From contig JAVXOZ010000031.1 in NCBI GenBank assembly GCA_036644995.1, forward strand, positions 1-26,282: a DNA stretch of 26,282 nucleotides, written 5' to 3'. This document shows, piece after piece, positions 7,216-14,366 of this stretch. A program made the translations under genes and the position numbers. Under the pieces are notes generated by a model, which saw only the letters and a list, made by a program, of their open reading frames with translations, did not search any database and was not told the DNA's origin. Position 1 is the stretch's first letter, and every line of letters begins with the position of its first letter. The stretch is from Cryptoclostridium sp036644995 (lineage in GTDB: Bacteria; Bacillota; Dehalobacteriia; UBA7702).

Positions 7216-7938
7216 TTAATCAAATAGGGTTCGGTTTTCCGTGGTTTCATTTTCTGGGTAAAAATGGCAATCACCATTTTGGTTTGCCGTTGCCAAAAAT
7301 ATGGATTTATGGCTTTTAAAACCTTGGTTTTCCAGTTGATTCTCCAGCCAAGTTCTATCTTTACCAATGGCTTTTAAATGGTTATCCATTATTTTTCCAT
7401 CCAATATTACATTGGCAAGTACCCTTGCAGGTTCGGTATTTATGCACATATCTTTGGGGGTTAAAGGGGCAACATTGCTTTTGGGTAAAAAGCTTAAATT
7501 GCCGTTTATCTCCATAAAAACATATTCCAAATCTTCCACATTAAAATAGCCCCCACTGCGGCAAGCAGCTAAAAGGTCGTTTATATCAAAATTTTGTTTA
7601 GCTAAACTTTCTTTTAAAATTTTACCTTTGTAGATTAAAATTTTTGGTGTGCCGGAGAAAAAACGTCTGGCTTTAACGCTTTTATTGCCGCTCCAAGCCA
7701 TAAAATAGGAGATGGCAATATAAACCGCCATTGCCCAAATTCCCAGCCACAGGGAAACATCTTCTTCCACAGCTATGGCGGCGGCAATGGAACCCACGGA
7801 AATGCCGATAACATAATCGTAAAAGGTTAGCTGTGCTATTTGGCGTGGGCCGATTATCTTTGTGAGAAAAAACAAGGCGATAACTGAGAAAATAGAGCGA
7901 TAAGTGATATCTAAAAAACTGCCGAAAAATTCTGTCAT
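7216..7938 (-). CDS. DUF421 (YetF/YcaP-type) membrane protein
   Basis: A 240-aa membrane protein. The first 90 residues contain three membrane segments (about 12-28, 42-58 and 63-80), including the family's GPRQIAQLTFYDYVIGISVG stretch. A cytoplasmic domain follows with the conserved run around LIYKGKILKESLAKQNFDIN and LLAACRSGGYFNVEDLEYV. In Bacillus, several relatives are made during sporulation; the biochemical role is unknown. The start ATG has GGGAGG six bases upstream. Single gene with its own terminator; no partner visible. Confidence 0.88.
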   Translation of the reverse strand: MTEFFGSFLDITYRSIFSVIALFFLTKIIGPRQIAQLTFYDYVIGISVGSIAAAIAVEEDVSLWLGIWAMAVYIAISYFMAWSGNKSVKARRFFSGTPKILIYKGKILKESLAKQNFDINDLLAACRSGGYFNVEDLEYVFMEINGNLSFLPKSNVAPLTPKDMCINTEPARVLANVILDGKIMDNHLKAIGKDRTWLENQLENQGFKSHKSIFLATANQNGDCHFYPENETTENRTLFD

Positions 7939-8182
7939 AAAATCCTCCCAATGTGTGTAAAATCCGCCATATAATTTAGTGGCAAATTTGTTTAATTAAA
8001 ATAGAATGCCTCCACTTCTCCGTTTTGGATAATGAGGGTTGTTTATACAGGTTAAGTGCCATAGTATAGTGGTTTCATGTTTTTATGGCTAATTTAGGGT
8101 TCTTAACATCTGTAATTCTATTATTGGTAATTGTGGGATTTTTTATAAGTAAACGCAAAAATTCTTTTTTCCTGTAAAAATA

Positions 8183-8211
8183 TTGCCAAAGTCCATAAAA
8201 AGTGGTAAACT
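8183..8211 (+). promoter_or_regulatory. Promoter of tRNA-Ala
   Basis: TTGCCA, a 17-base spacer, then TAAACT, ending 11 bases before the tRNA. The intergenic stretch 7939-8182 otherwise contains only a possible 30-codon frame (8085-8177). Confidence 0.55.
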
Positions 8212-8222
8212 AAAATAAATAT

Positions 8223-8298
8223 GGGGGCATAGCTCAGCTGGGAGAGCGTACGGTTCGCATCCGTAAGGTCGAGAGTTCAATCCTCTTTGTCTCCACCA
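8223..8298 (+). tRNA. tRNA-Ala(CGC)
   Basis: 76 nt with encoded CCA. The acceptor GGGGGCA pairs with TGTCTCC and includes the G3-U70 pair, the classical alanine identity element, so the alanine call does not rest on the anticodon alone. The anticodon loop is TTCGCAT on the stem TACGG/CCGTA, giving anticodon CGC (codon GCG). D arm TAGCTCAGCTGGGAGAGC and T loop TTCAATC are normal. Several G-U pairs in the acceptor and T stem make it somewhat divergent, but all arms fold. Confidence 0.9.
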
Positions 8299-8310
8299 AA
8301 TATATAATGG

Positions 8311-8380
8311 GTGAATTTTTGTATAATTATGAAAATTCACATTTTTTAAAGCTGTTGGTAAATTTGCAACAGCTTTTTCA
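8311..8380 (+). terminator. Two tandem terminators after tRNA-Ala
   Basis: The first stem is GTGAATTTT/AAAATTCAC (8311-8340), followed by ATTTTTT. The second is AAAGCTGTTG/CAACAGCTTT (8348-8376), followed by TT. Confidence 0.75.
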
Positions 8381-8394
8381 GTAGCTTTTTATAG

Positions 8395-8655
8395 GTGTAC
8401 CCTAAAATAAATGAAATCCTTGGTGCTCCTACTTGGGAAGAAATGNNNNNNNNNNNNNNNNNNNNNNNNNNNNNNNNNNNNNNNNNNNNNNNNNNNNNNN
8501 NNNNNNNNNNNNNNNNNNNNNNNNNNNNNNNNNNNNNNNNNNNNNAAGAAGAAAAATGCTCCGTAGGGTTTTCCATTACCGATAAGGCGGTTTTTGATAA
8601 AAATGGCAAATTACCTGTACCAAGTGGGGAATTACCAAAAGTGATAAGGTTGTAA
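8395..8655 (+). pseudogene. Unidentified gene interrupted by the assembly gap
   Basis: Two open pieces flank the N run: about 17 codons before it (YPKINEILGAPTWEEM) and about 36 codons after it (EKCSVGFSITDKAVFDKNGK, stop at 8653-8655). They are in frame only if the gap length is taken literally, which it should not be. No ribosome site precedes the first piece. The protein-like second piece suggests the end of a real gene. Family not recognised. Confidence 0.35.
8446..8545. other. Assembly gap (100 N)
   Basis: Exactly 100 undetermined bases, the customary placeholder for a gap of unknown length. Sequence on either side may not be contiguous at this distance. Confidence 0.99.
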
Positions 8656-8751
8656 AGTATATCCCAAAACCCACAAAAAAAGCAGAGCAAGATTTGCTTT
8701 ACTTAAACCTTATTGAACTTCAAAGCGTATAAAAACAGCCTACACATTTTA

Positions 8752-8830
8752 AGTACCGACCCCCAAAAAGTTATACCTAAACACTAACTTAAGGAGGTCG
8801 GTATTTTTATGGCATATGTTTTTTAGTGGC
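8752..8830 (+). mobile_element. Possible IS3-type left-end remnant
   Basis: GTACCGACCCCCAAAAAGTT resembles the terminal inverted repeat of IS3-family elements. It is followed by GGAGGTCGG, an ATG at 8809 and GCA, as at the start of an orfA, but the frame closes after five codons. TACCGACC/GGTCGGTA (8754-8761 and 8796-8803) can also fold as a hairpin followed by T, so a plain terminator is an alternative reading. Confidence 0.4.
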
Positions 8831-8860
8831 GTAAGTGGTAAATAAAGCCCAAAATACAAA

Positions 8861-8903
8861 AAGCAGAGTCGTTTTGACTCTGCTTGTGGTTTATGTAGTT
8901 GTT
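8861..8903 (-). terminator. Terminator of the mttB-like gene; member of a hairpin repeat family
   Basis: AAGCAGAGTC and GACTCTGCTT pair around a five-base loop. Read on the minus strand, the hairpin ends in a T-rich run, so it fits as terminator of the methyltransferase gene. The hairpin and its 18-base flank GTGGTTTATGTAGTTGTT recur at 18824-18866. Hairpin relatives lie at 14262-14286 and 17376-17400. Confidence 0.75.
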
Positions 8904-8907
8904 TTGA

Positions 8908-10371
8908 TTAATGTTTTGTGCTGTAACGTGCTTCAGCCTTGTTGATTATGTCGTCTAACTGTTTTAAGATATCATCGTCTAAGGGTTTTTGGGGTGCTGC
9001 GGCAATTAACTCTTTTACTTTTTTGTTTAAAATAGTAAATAAATCAGGTTTTTCCGCTGCTACCCAATTATCATAATTATCTCTTTGCAGGCATTGGGGA
9101 GTCCATAGCTTTTTAAAGTTTTCAAAGGTATGGGGTTCTGTTAAATAATTACCACCGGGGCCAACATTGGCAATTACATCTTCTACTAAAGTATCCGTGG
9201 ATATTTCTGCCCCGGCAACAATATTATGGATATAGCTTATCATTTCATCCCCATAAACAACGGCTTCCAAGGATGCAGACATTGCTGATTCTAAAAATCC
9301 GATAAAGCAATTCATATTGCCTCGGCTAAGGGCACCGGTAAATAATTGAATGGCGATATCTCCAGCTGCCTGTTGGTCAAAAATAGGGGAATCCGTTGTG
9401 CCGGCATGGATGGCAAAAGGTAAATCCAGATATCTAAAAATATCAGATGCAGCAGCTTGGGAAAATGCCAATTCCGGATTGGAAAAGGACATATTCACGG
9501 TTTTCATATTCATATATTCACAAAAACTACCGCAGATAAAAGGCGTTCCTTCTCGTTTTAATTGGCTAATCAGTAAGCCAACCAAGCAATCAGCCAAGCC
9601 AACTACCATACCACCGCCAAAGGATATTGGTGCTGTACCGCCCATTGTTTGGCCGGAGATATACATAACCGGTAGACCTTCTCCTGCCAAATATAAAACA
9701 GGGGCAATAGAGTCTTTTGGTTGGGTTAATGGGCTTACTGGGGAAATCCAAAAGGAGAGGAAGGGTTTTTCCTTTAATTTATCCATTCCACCGATGGCTG
9801 TTGCACACATTTTTACAATATCAACACAATTTTCTAAATTGTGAGTCCAGCTTACCAGATGTTTTGATGTGTTTTCCAGCATTTCACGGGCTTCATATAC
9901 TTCAGCAAGGCAGGGATTGCAGTCGGATATTGATGCTAATCCGCAGACCCAATCAATATTGGGCAGAGCCTCGCAGACCCGTGCCATATTGGCCACATCT
10001 GATTTAATTGTGGCTCTTCTTTCACCTGTTTCAGAGTCTACAATCAGGGGGTTTGTCATGCCGGGGCCAAAATAAACGTTGTTAGGCTCAACGTTCATGG
10101 CAACTTCTCCCTCTCTATCATAAAGAGTAACACTTGATGGTGCTGTATTAATTGCTTTTTTCATGACATGGGCAGGGATTTTTACAAGCTCACCTTCTAT
10201 GTGGCAACCGGCATTTTTTAGTAAATCAAGGGCTTCTTCGCTCTGAACCTTACAACCAACTTTTTCCAATGTGCGAAAAGTGGCGTTAACAATTTGCTCG
10301 CATTGATCTTGGTTTAGTGCACCAAATTGAAGTGGTTGATGGTTGATGAAATGTGATTTATTGTTTTTCAT
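8908..10371 (-). CDS. MttB-family (trimethylamine/betaine) methyltransferase
   Basis: A 487-aa TIM-barrel methyltransferase of the trimethylamine:corrinoid methyltransferase superfamily. Such enzymes move a methyl group from a methylated amine or quaternary amine to a corrinoid protein. Features seen: the N-terminal 'THRTLEKVG'-like stretch (TFRTLEKVGCKVQSEEALDLL, about 31-51), YFGPGMTNPL near 99-108, SGQTMGGTAPIS mid-protein, and QQAAGDIAIQLFTGALSRG near 335-355. The frame is uninterrupted, so it is not a pyrrolysine (UAG) enzyme. Known non-pyrrolysine members act on glycine betaine, proline betaine, carnitine or gamma-butyrobetaine; the substrate here cannot be told. No corrinoid protein or corrinoid:folate methyltransferase is in the window, so these must lie elsewhere. 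The start has AGGAG eight bases upstream. It follows the MFS gene by 41 bases in one operon. Confidence 0.88.
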   Translation of the reverse strand: MKNNKSHFINHQPLQFGALNQDQCEQIVNATFRTLEKVGCKVQSEEALDLLKNAGCHIEGELVKIPAHVMKKAINTAPSSVTLYDREGEVAMNVEPNNVYFGPGMTNPLIVDSETGERRATIKSDVANMARVCEALPNIDWVCGLASISDCNPCLAEVYEAREMLENTSKHLVSWTHNLENCVDIVKMCATAIGGMDKLKEKPFLSFWISPVSPLTQPKDSIAPVLYLAGEGLPVMYISGQTMGGTAPISFGGGMVVGLADCLVGLLISQLKREGTPFICGSFCEYMNMKTVNMSFSNPELAFSQAAASDIFRYLDLPFAIHAGTTDSPIFDQQAAGDIAIQLFTGALSRGNMNCFIGFLESAMSASLEAVVYGDEMISYIHNIVAGAEISTDTLVEDVIANVGPGGNYLTEPHTFENFKKLWTPQCLQRDNYDNWVAAEKPDLFTILNKKVKELIAAAPQKPLDDDILKQLDDIINKAEARYSTKH

Positions 10372-10412
10372 TTTAATTCTCCTAAATATATTATTTGTTT
10401 TATTATTAATGC

Positions 10413-11615
10413 TTATATAAGCTCAATATTTCCTTGTTTCTTTTTTGTATAGATAACAATGGCAGCTGAAATCAGAACATAGCCAATAAGAATAAGAACC
10501 ATATATGGCATACAAGCAACGATGGAATCCACATGGAAAAGATATTGTATGAGGGGGCAAACATAGGGGCCTACAAAAATACCACCGTATACTGCACTGT
10601 TTGCAATAGAAATAGACAAAGAGGCTTTTGAGGGTGGAGCAATCATAGCTGCTGCCATTAAGTAATAAGCATAACCAAGGCCATACATACCGCCTAAAAT
10701 TGTTTTTGCAATGCAAATCATAGGTAGATTAATGGTATAGGCCAACATCAAATATCCAACAGCCATCAAGCCTGCAAATATAATGGGAGTGGCTCTTTTT
10801 GTGCGCATATAGATAAAGGAAAAGGCAAAACCTGTTACCATGCTTCCTAAGGCGCCAAGGGCTTCCAGCAGGCCAACGGTGGAAGAATCTCCAATAGAAA
10901 GCTCTACCAGATAAACCGCAACCATTGTTAAAATTACCGAGTACATACTGCTAAATATAAATGCAGCTATTGCCAGTGCGGAAGTGCGTTTCCATGGCAT
11001 TTTATCAGGAGTGCTGCCTTCTATTGCAGTTTTTCTTTCCGGTGCAGTTTTGGGAATAAAAAATATGACACCTACCAAAACAGGAATTGCAATTATATAG
11101 GCATAGAATACATAGTGCCAATTAATAATAGCCAGCCACCCTGCTGCATATGTCATTATGGCACCGAGGATGCTCATTACTGCGGTGTATAATCCCATCA
11201 TGCGGCTTCTGCGGTTTTCATCAATGAATAATTCCGCAATTAGTCCAACAGAGCTAACAGAGATGAAGCCTGCTGTTAAACCGGCAATGGTTCGCATTGC
11301 CAGTAAAAAATAAAAATTGTCCATACCACTTGAGAAGATGGTAGATATGCAGAAAAGTAAGTAAGAGGCCGCCAGAATGGTTTTTTTCCCTATAATTTGC
11401 ACCAAAAGGCCGCAAATTATAGAACCAATAATAATTAGCAGAGCAGGGCCGGTAATGAAAAAATTAACTAATACCATGTTTATATCTGCAAAATCTTGGT
11501 AAATAGCATCAACTGCAGGATAAATAGCCATATCAACCATCAATGCCAAGCTTGAAACAATTAAAACAAATTTTAAAAGGAATGCGTTTTCCTTTTTTTC
11601 TACAAAGTTATTCAT
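10413..11615 (-). CDS. MFS transporter, probable substrate importer for the methyltransferase
   Basis: A 400-aa integral membrane protein with about 12 hydrophobic segments. It has the MFS loop 2-3 signature (GLLVQIIGKKTILAASYLLF near 69-88) and a central cytoplasmic loop with charged residues (about 190-212). It most resembles 12-TM MFS proteins of the drug/metabolite type. Its place as first gene of an operon with an MttB-family enzyme, divergent from an activator, suggests uptake of the methylated substrate; this is inference. The ATG follows AAGGAG. A sigma-54 promoter lies 116-131 bases upstream of the start. Confidence 0.85.
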   Translation of the reverse strand: MNNFVEKKENAFLLKFVLIVSSLALMVDMAIYPAVDAIYQDFADINMVLVNFFITGPALLIIIGSIICGLLVQIIGKKTILAASYLLFCISTIFSSGMDNFYFLLAMRTIAGLTAGFISVSSVGLIAELFIDENRRSRMMGLYTAVMSILGAIMTYAAGWLAIINWHYVFYAYIIAIPVLVGVIFFIPKTAPERKTAIEGSTPDKMPWKRTSALAIAAFIFSSMYSVILTMVAVYLVELSIGDSSTVGLLEALGALGSMVTGFAFSFIYMRTKRATPIIFAGLMAVGYLMLAYTINLPMICIAKTILGGMYGLGYAYYLMAAAMIAPPSKASLSISIANSAVYGGIFVGPYVCPLIQYLFHVDSIVACMPYMVLILIGYVLISAAIVIYTKKKQGNIELI

Positions 11616-11730
11616 TTTTCTCCTTAAATATAGTATCTTTTGATATAATGTACTTTAAGTATTTTTTGCAACACTCCCTAATTTTAATATTAAATTATTA
11701 TATGTAGACGTCAACATACTCCTAAATTAT

Positions 11731-11746
11731 TGCAAGAATGATACCA
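11731..11746 (-). promoter_or_regulatory. Sigma-54 promoter of the MFS-methyltransferase operon
   Basis: On the minus strand TGGTATCATTCTTGCA matches the -24/-12 consensus (TGGCAC-N5-TTGC), with the essential GG and GC exactly ten bases apart. Transcription would start near 11720 and give a leader of about 100 nt. The divergent gene encodes a sigma-54 activator, which supports the call. Confidence 0.75.
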
Positions 11747-11846
11747 TTGGCATTGTTTCTGTGAAATAAAATAATATTACCGGTTAAATCCATGTATGTG
11801 CAGGCTTTCTTTTCTTTTACTGCCGATATGCAATGAGCTAATTCCT

Positions 11847-11898
11847 AAATTGACTGCATTAAAATGAGAAAAAATTATCATTTTAATGCAGTCAATTT
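11847..11898. promoter_or_regulatory. Perfect 21-bp inverted repeat, candidate activator site
   Basis: The arms 11847-11867 and 11878-11898 are exact reverse complements (each contains TGACTGCATTAAAATGA or its complement) around a ten-base A-rich loop. It is not followed by a T run, so it is a poor terminator. It lies 100-165 bases upstream of the sigma-54 promoter and immediately upstream of the regulator's own promoter. That position suits an enhancer for the divergent operon and an autoregulatory site. Function is inferred from position. Confidence 0.6.
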
Positions 11899-11909
11899 GA
11901 TACAGAAGA

Positions 11910-11938
11910 TTGATTAATCCTGTTTATTGATTTATAAT
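11910..11938 (+). promoter_or_regulatory. Sigma-A promoter of the activator gene
   Basis: TTGATT, a 17-base spacer and perfect TATAAT. It starts 12 bases after the long inverted repeat. Confidence 0.75.
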
Positions 11939-11993
11939 AGAAAGGAAATAAATAAATTACAATAATACATATAACATTGTTAAGGGGATATAT

Positions 11994-14102
11994 ATGATGA
12001 ATAATACCAATAATTTTCACTCCAAAATTCTGACCAAAGAACGATGGGAAAATATTTGCCGCTATAAAAAAGACTTTTTAAGCGGTAAAATTGATGATTT
12101 TAGAGATTGTCCGGACTTAAACAATATTATTGCCGAATCATGGATACGCTGCAAAAAAACAGGTGTTGACCCTAATGCCTCCTTAAAAGGTATAAAAACA
12201 AAATACAATAATAATTTTTCAATGTCAATGGGGGAAAAATATAGCTCCATTGATAAAGAATTAATTGACTTAGCAAAGCCCCTCTTTGATGCCTTTGATT
12301 CATGGACACCAATAAAGCGGTTTGATTTAACGTTGGACAGTCTTATCAGCAACAGCCAAATATTGAAAAACAATAGCTTTGCATCTTCATCTAAGTGGGA
12401 TATTTGCGGTTCAAGTCAAGAGGAAAGTGTAATTGGCACCAATGCCTATGCACTTGTTAAAATGTTAGGATATCCCATCAGTGTTCAAGGTCCGGAATAT
12501 TTTAATTATGAAATGGAGGATGGTTTTGTTGCAGCCTCACCTATTTTTGATGAAAATCATAACATGATAGCTATTTTGCAATTAGCAATGACGGGTCTTT
12601 CTAAAATCAGTGAGCCGTGGGATGAGTATATGCAGCTTTTATTTGCGCAACTTCTTGGGCTATCCAATGCAATAGCAACAGCAATAGAAAACAAATTACA
12701 ATTAATTCTGGCAGGTAAAACAATTCAATCCACCAATACTTTGCTTAAAACCACTCTATCACTAATTGATTCGGGAATCATCGTTATTGATAAGGATTGT
12801 GAGATTCTTGATGCCAATAAAGTGGCAAATAGTTATTTGAAGCTGGAATTGGCTCAAAAAAAGAGTAATTTTAAGGAGTTTCTTTTAGCTAAATCTTCTT
12901 TTGTGCCAATATTAGAAAAGAATAAAGCAACAGATTGTGAAGAAATATTACAAGTTGATAATGAAACCCAAAGATACATTATTCAGATAAGACCCCTTGA
13001 TAAAAAAAGTTGGGAAGGTGCTATTTTGTCAATGCAAATTGCAGAAAAAGTTGATAAAATGGCAGTTTCCAGAACCGGAAATCGGGCTACTTTTACATTT
13101 AATAATCTCAAAGGTGAGAGTGCCTGTTTTCAGCAAGCTATCCGCAAGGCAAAGCTTTGGTCTAATCTTGATGAAAATGTGTTATTGATTGGAGAAAGCG
13201 GCACCGGTAAGGAATTATTTGCTCAATCAATACATAATGATCACAACTCCAAAAGTCCGTTTATTGCAGTTAATTGTGCCGCAATACCAAGGGAGTTAAT
13301 AGAAAGCGAATTATTTGGTTATGAAAAGGGAAGTTTTACCGGTGCTGACAAAAACGGACGACCGGGCAAAATAGAATTAGCACATAATGGTACCCTGTTT
13401 TTAGATGAAATAGGTGATATGCCTTTGGAGTTGCAAGCAGTTTTGCTGCGAGTATTAGAATATAAACAAGTATCAAGGCTTGGCAGTACAGATACGAAGC
13501 AGGTTGATTTCCGCTTGATTGCAGCTACCAATAAAAATTTAAAAAAGTTGGTAGAAGAAAAGCGTTTTCGGCAAGATCTCTATTTCCGTTTGTCTGTATT
13601 GGCAATTAATATACCACCATTGCGAGATAGAGAGAACGATGCCCTTATTCTTTCCCATTACTTTTTAGAAAAGTACAGTAAAAAAATAGGGAGAGTTACC
13701 CCTGTTATCAGTAAAGATGCCGAAGATATATTAACCCAATATGATTGGCCGGGAAATGCTCGCCAATTGGAGAATTCTATCATTTATAGTATATATTCCA
13801 CTCCGGGCAATGTAATATTACCGGAACACTTATCTGAGGATATAAGGGAGATTCATCCGGGTAAAGACATGAATCCCAATGAGATTGCCAAAACAGCAAA
13901 AACCATAGAGCCAATATCTAAAGATAAAACAATAACCTTAAAAGAAATTGAAAAAGAGGCCATAGGGACTTCTCTTAGAAAATATAATGGTAATATGTCT
14001 AAGACCGCAAGGTCTTTGGGAATTAGTGCGTCTACCTTGTATCGAAAAGTAAAGGAATATGGTTTAGATTCTACATTGTCAAATAATGGTAGTGACTTAT
14101 AA
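11994..14102 (+). CDS. Sigma-54-dependent activator, AcoR/DhaR type (GAF-PAS-AAA-Fis)
   Basis: A 702-aa enhancer-binding protein. The N-terminus has the AcoR/DhaR-like 'ESWIRCKKTGVDP' motif (about 49-61). A GAF-like sensor domain lies at about 65-225 and a PAS-like domain at about 255-350. The AAA+ domain (about 370-600) has Walker A GESGTGKE near 399, the sigma-54 contact loop as GSFTGA near 445 (the usual form is GAFTGA), Walker B LFLDEIGD near 467 and the arginine-finger region RFRQDLYFRL. A Fis-type helix-turn-helix closes the protein (NMSKTARSLGISASTLYRK, near 664-682). AAGGGG precedes the ATG. It is divergent from the transporter-methyltransferase operon, which carries a sigma-54 promoter, so it very probably activates that operon when its sensor binds an inducer. 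Confidence 0.92.
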   Translation: MMNNTNNFHSKILTKERWENICRYKKDFLSGKIDDFRDCPDLNNIIAESWIRCKKTGVDPNASLKGIKTKYNNNFSMSMGEKYSSIDKELIDLAKPLFDAFDSWTPIKRFDLTLDSLISNSQILKNNSFASSSKWDICGSSQEESVIGTNAYALVKMLGYPISVQGPEYFNYEMEDGFVAASPIFDENHNMIAILQLAMTGLSKISEPWDEYMQLLFAQLLGLSNAIATAIENKLQLILAGKTIQSTNTLLKTTLSLIDSGIIVIDKDCEILDANKVANSYLKLELAQKKSNFKEFLLAKSSFVPILEKNKATDCEEILQVDNETQRYIIQIRPLDKKSWEGAILSMQIAEKVDKMAVSRTGNRATFTFNNLKGESACFQQAIRKAKLWSNLDENVLLIGESGTGKELFAQSIHNDHNSKSPFIAVNCAAIPRELIESELFGYEKGSFTGADKNGRPGKIELAHNGTLFLDEIGDMPLELQAVLLRVLEYKQVSRLGSTDTKQVDFRLIAATNKNLKKLVEEKRFRQDLYFRLSVLAINIPPLRDRENDALILSHYFLEKYSKKIGRVTPVISKDAEDILTQYDWPGNARQLENSIIYSIYSTPGNVILPEHLSEDIREIHPGKDMNPNEIAKTAKTIEPISKDKTITLKEIEKEAIGTSLRKYNGNMSKTARSLGISASTLYRKVKEYGLDSTLSNNGSDL

Positions 14103-14224
14103 AAACCAAGTACTGCGCTGAGTGTTTAGTTGCCGTTTTTTTGGATTGAGGAAAGATGTTGCCATTAAAGTAGGTAGGAGTTTGATATTGATTTTATCAC
14201 TATTGCTGATTCCCCAAAGCGGCA

Positions 14225-14286
14225 AATAAAGATGCGGCAAATAAACCCCAAACCACAAAAAAAGCAGAGCCGTGTTGACTCTGCTT
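14225..14286. repeat. Hairpin repeat with GCGGCAAATAAA direct repeats
   Basis: Two GCGGCAAATAAA-like units (near 14219-14245) precede AACCACAAAAAAAGCAG and a hairpin (14262-14286) of AAGCAGAG plus nine loop bases plus its complement. The same layout is found at 18785-18848 beside an integrase remnant, and loosely at 8835-8885. The repeats resemble integrase arm-type sites, so this may be a scar of an integrated element. The hairpin is identical, in inverse orientation, to 17376-17400. The rest of 14103-14224 shows nothing recognisable. Confidence 0.55.
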
Positions 14287-14294
14287 AAGGCTGT

Positions 14295-14323
14295 TTGACA
14301 AGGAAAGTTGCCAATGCTATACT
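14295..14323 (+). promoter_or_regulatory. Sigma-A promoter of the amidohydrolase gene
   Basis: Perfect TTGACA, a 17-base spacer, then TATACT; 43 bases before the start codon. Confidence 0.8.
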
Positions 14324-14366
14324 GTTTTTAAAAAAGATACCGTAAGGAAAATAAGGGGGAAACAGC

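Noticed and set aside
8143..8340. Minus-strand open frame of 65 codons containing RGLNSRPYGCEPYALP
   Set aside because: It is antisense to tRNA-Ala; this residue pattern is the well-known translation artefact of tRNA genes.
9350..9844. 164-codon plus-strand frame inside the methyltransferase gene
   Set aside because: Antisense shadow; no ribosome site and no recognisable protein.
8908..10371. Pyrrolysine-type MttB
   Set aside because: No in-frame UAG; the 487-codon frame is full length.
11702..11717. Dyad ATGTAGACGTCAACAT as the activator's enhancer
   Set aside because: It lies at or after the predicted sigma-54 start site, not upstream; the long inverted repeat fits better.
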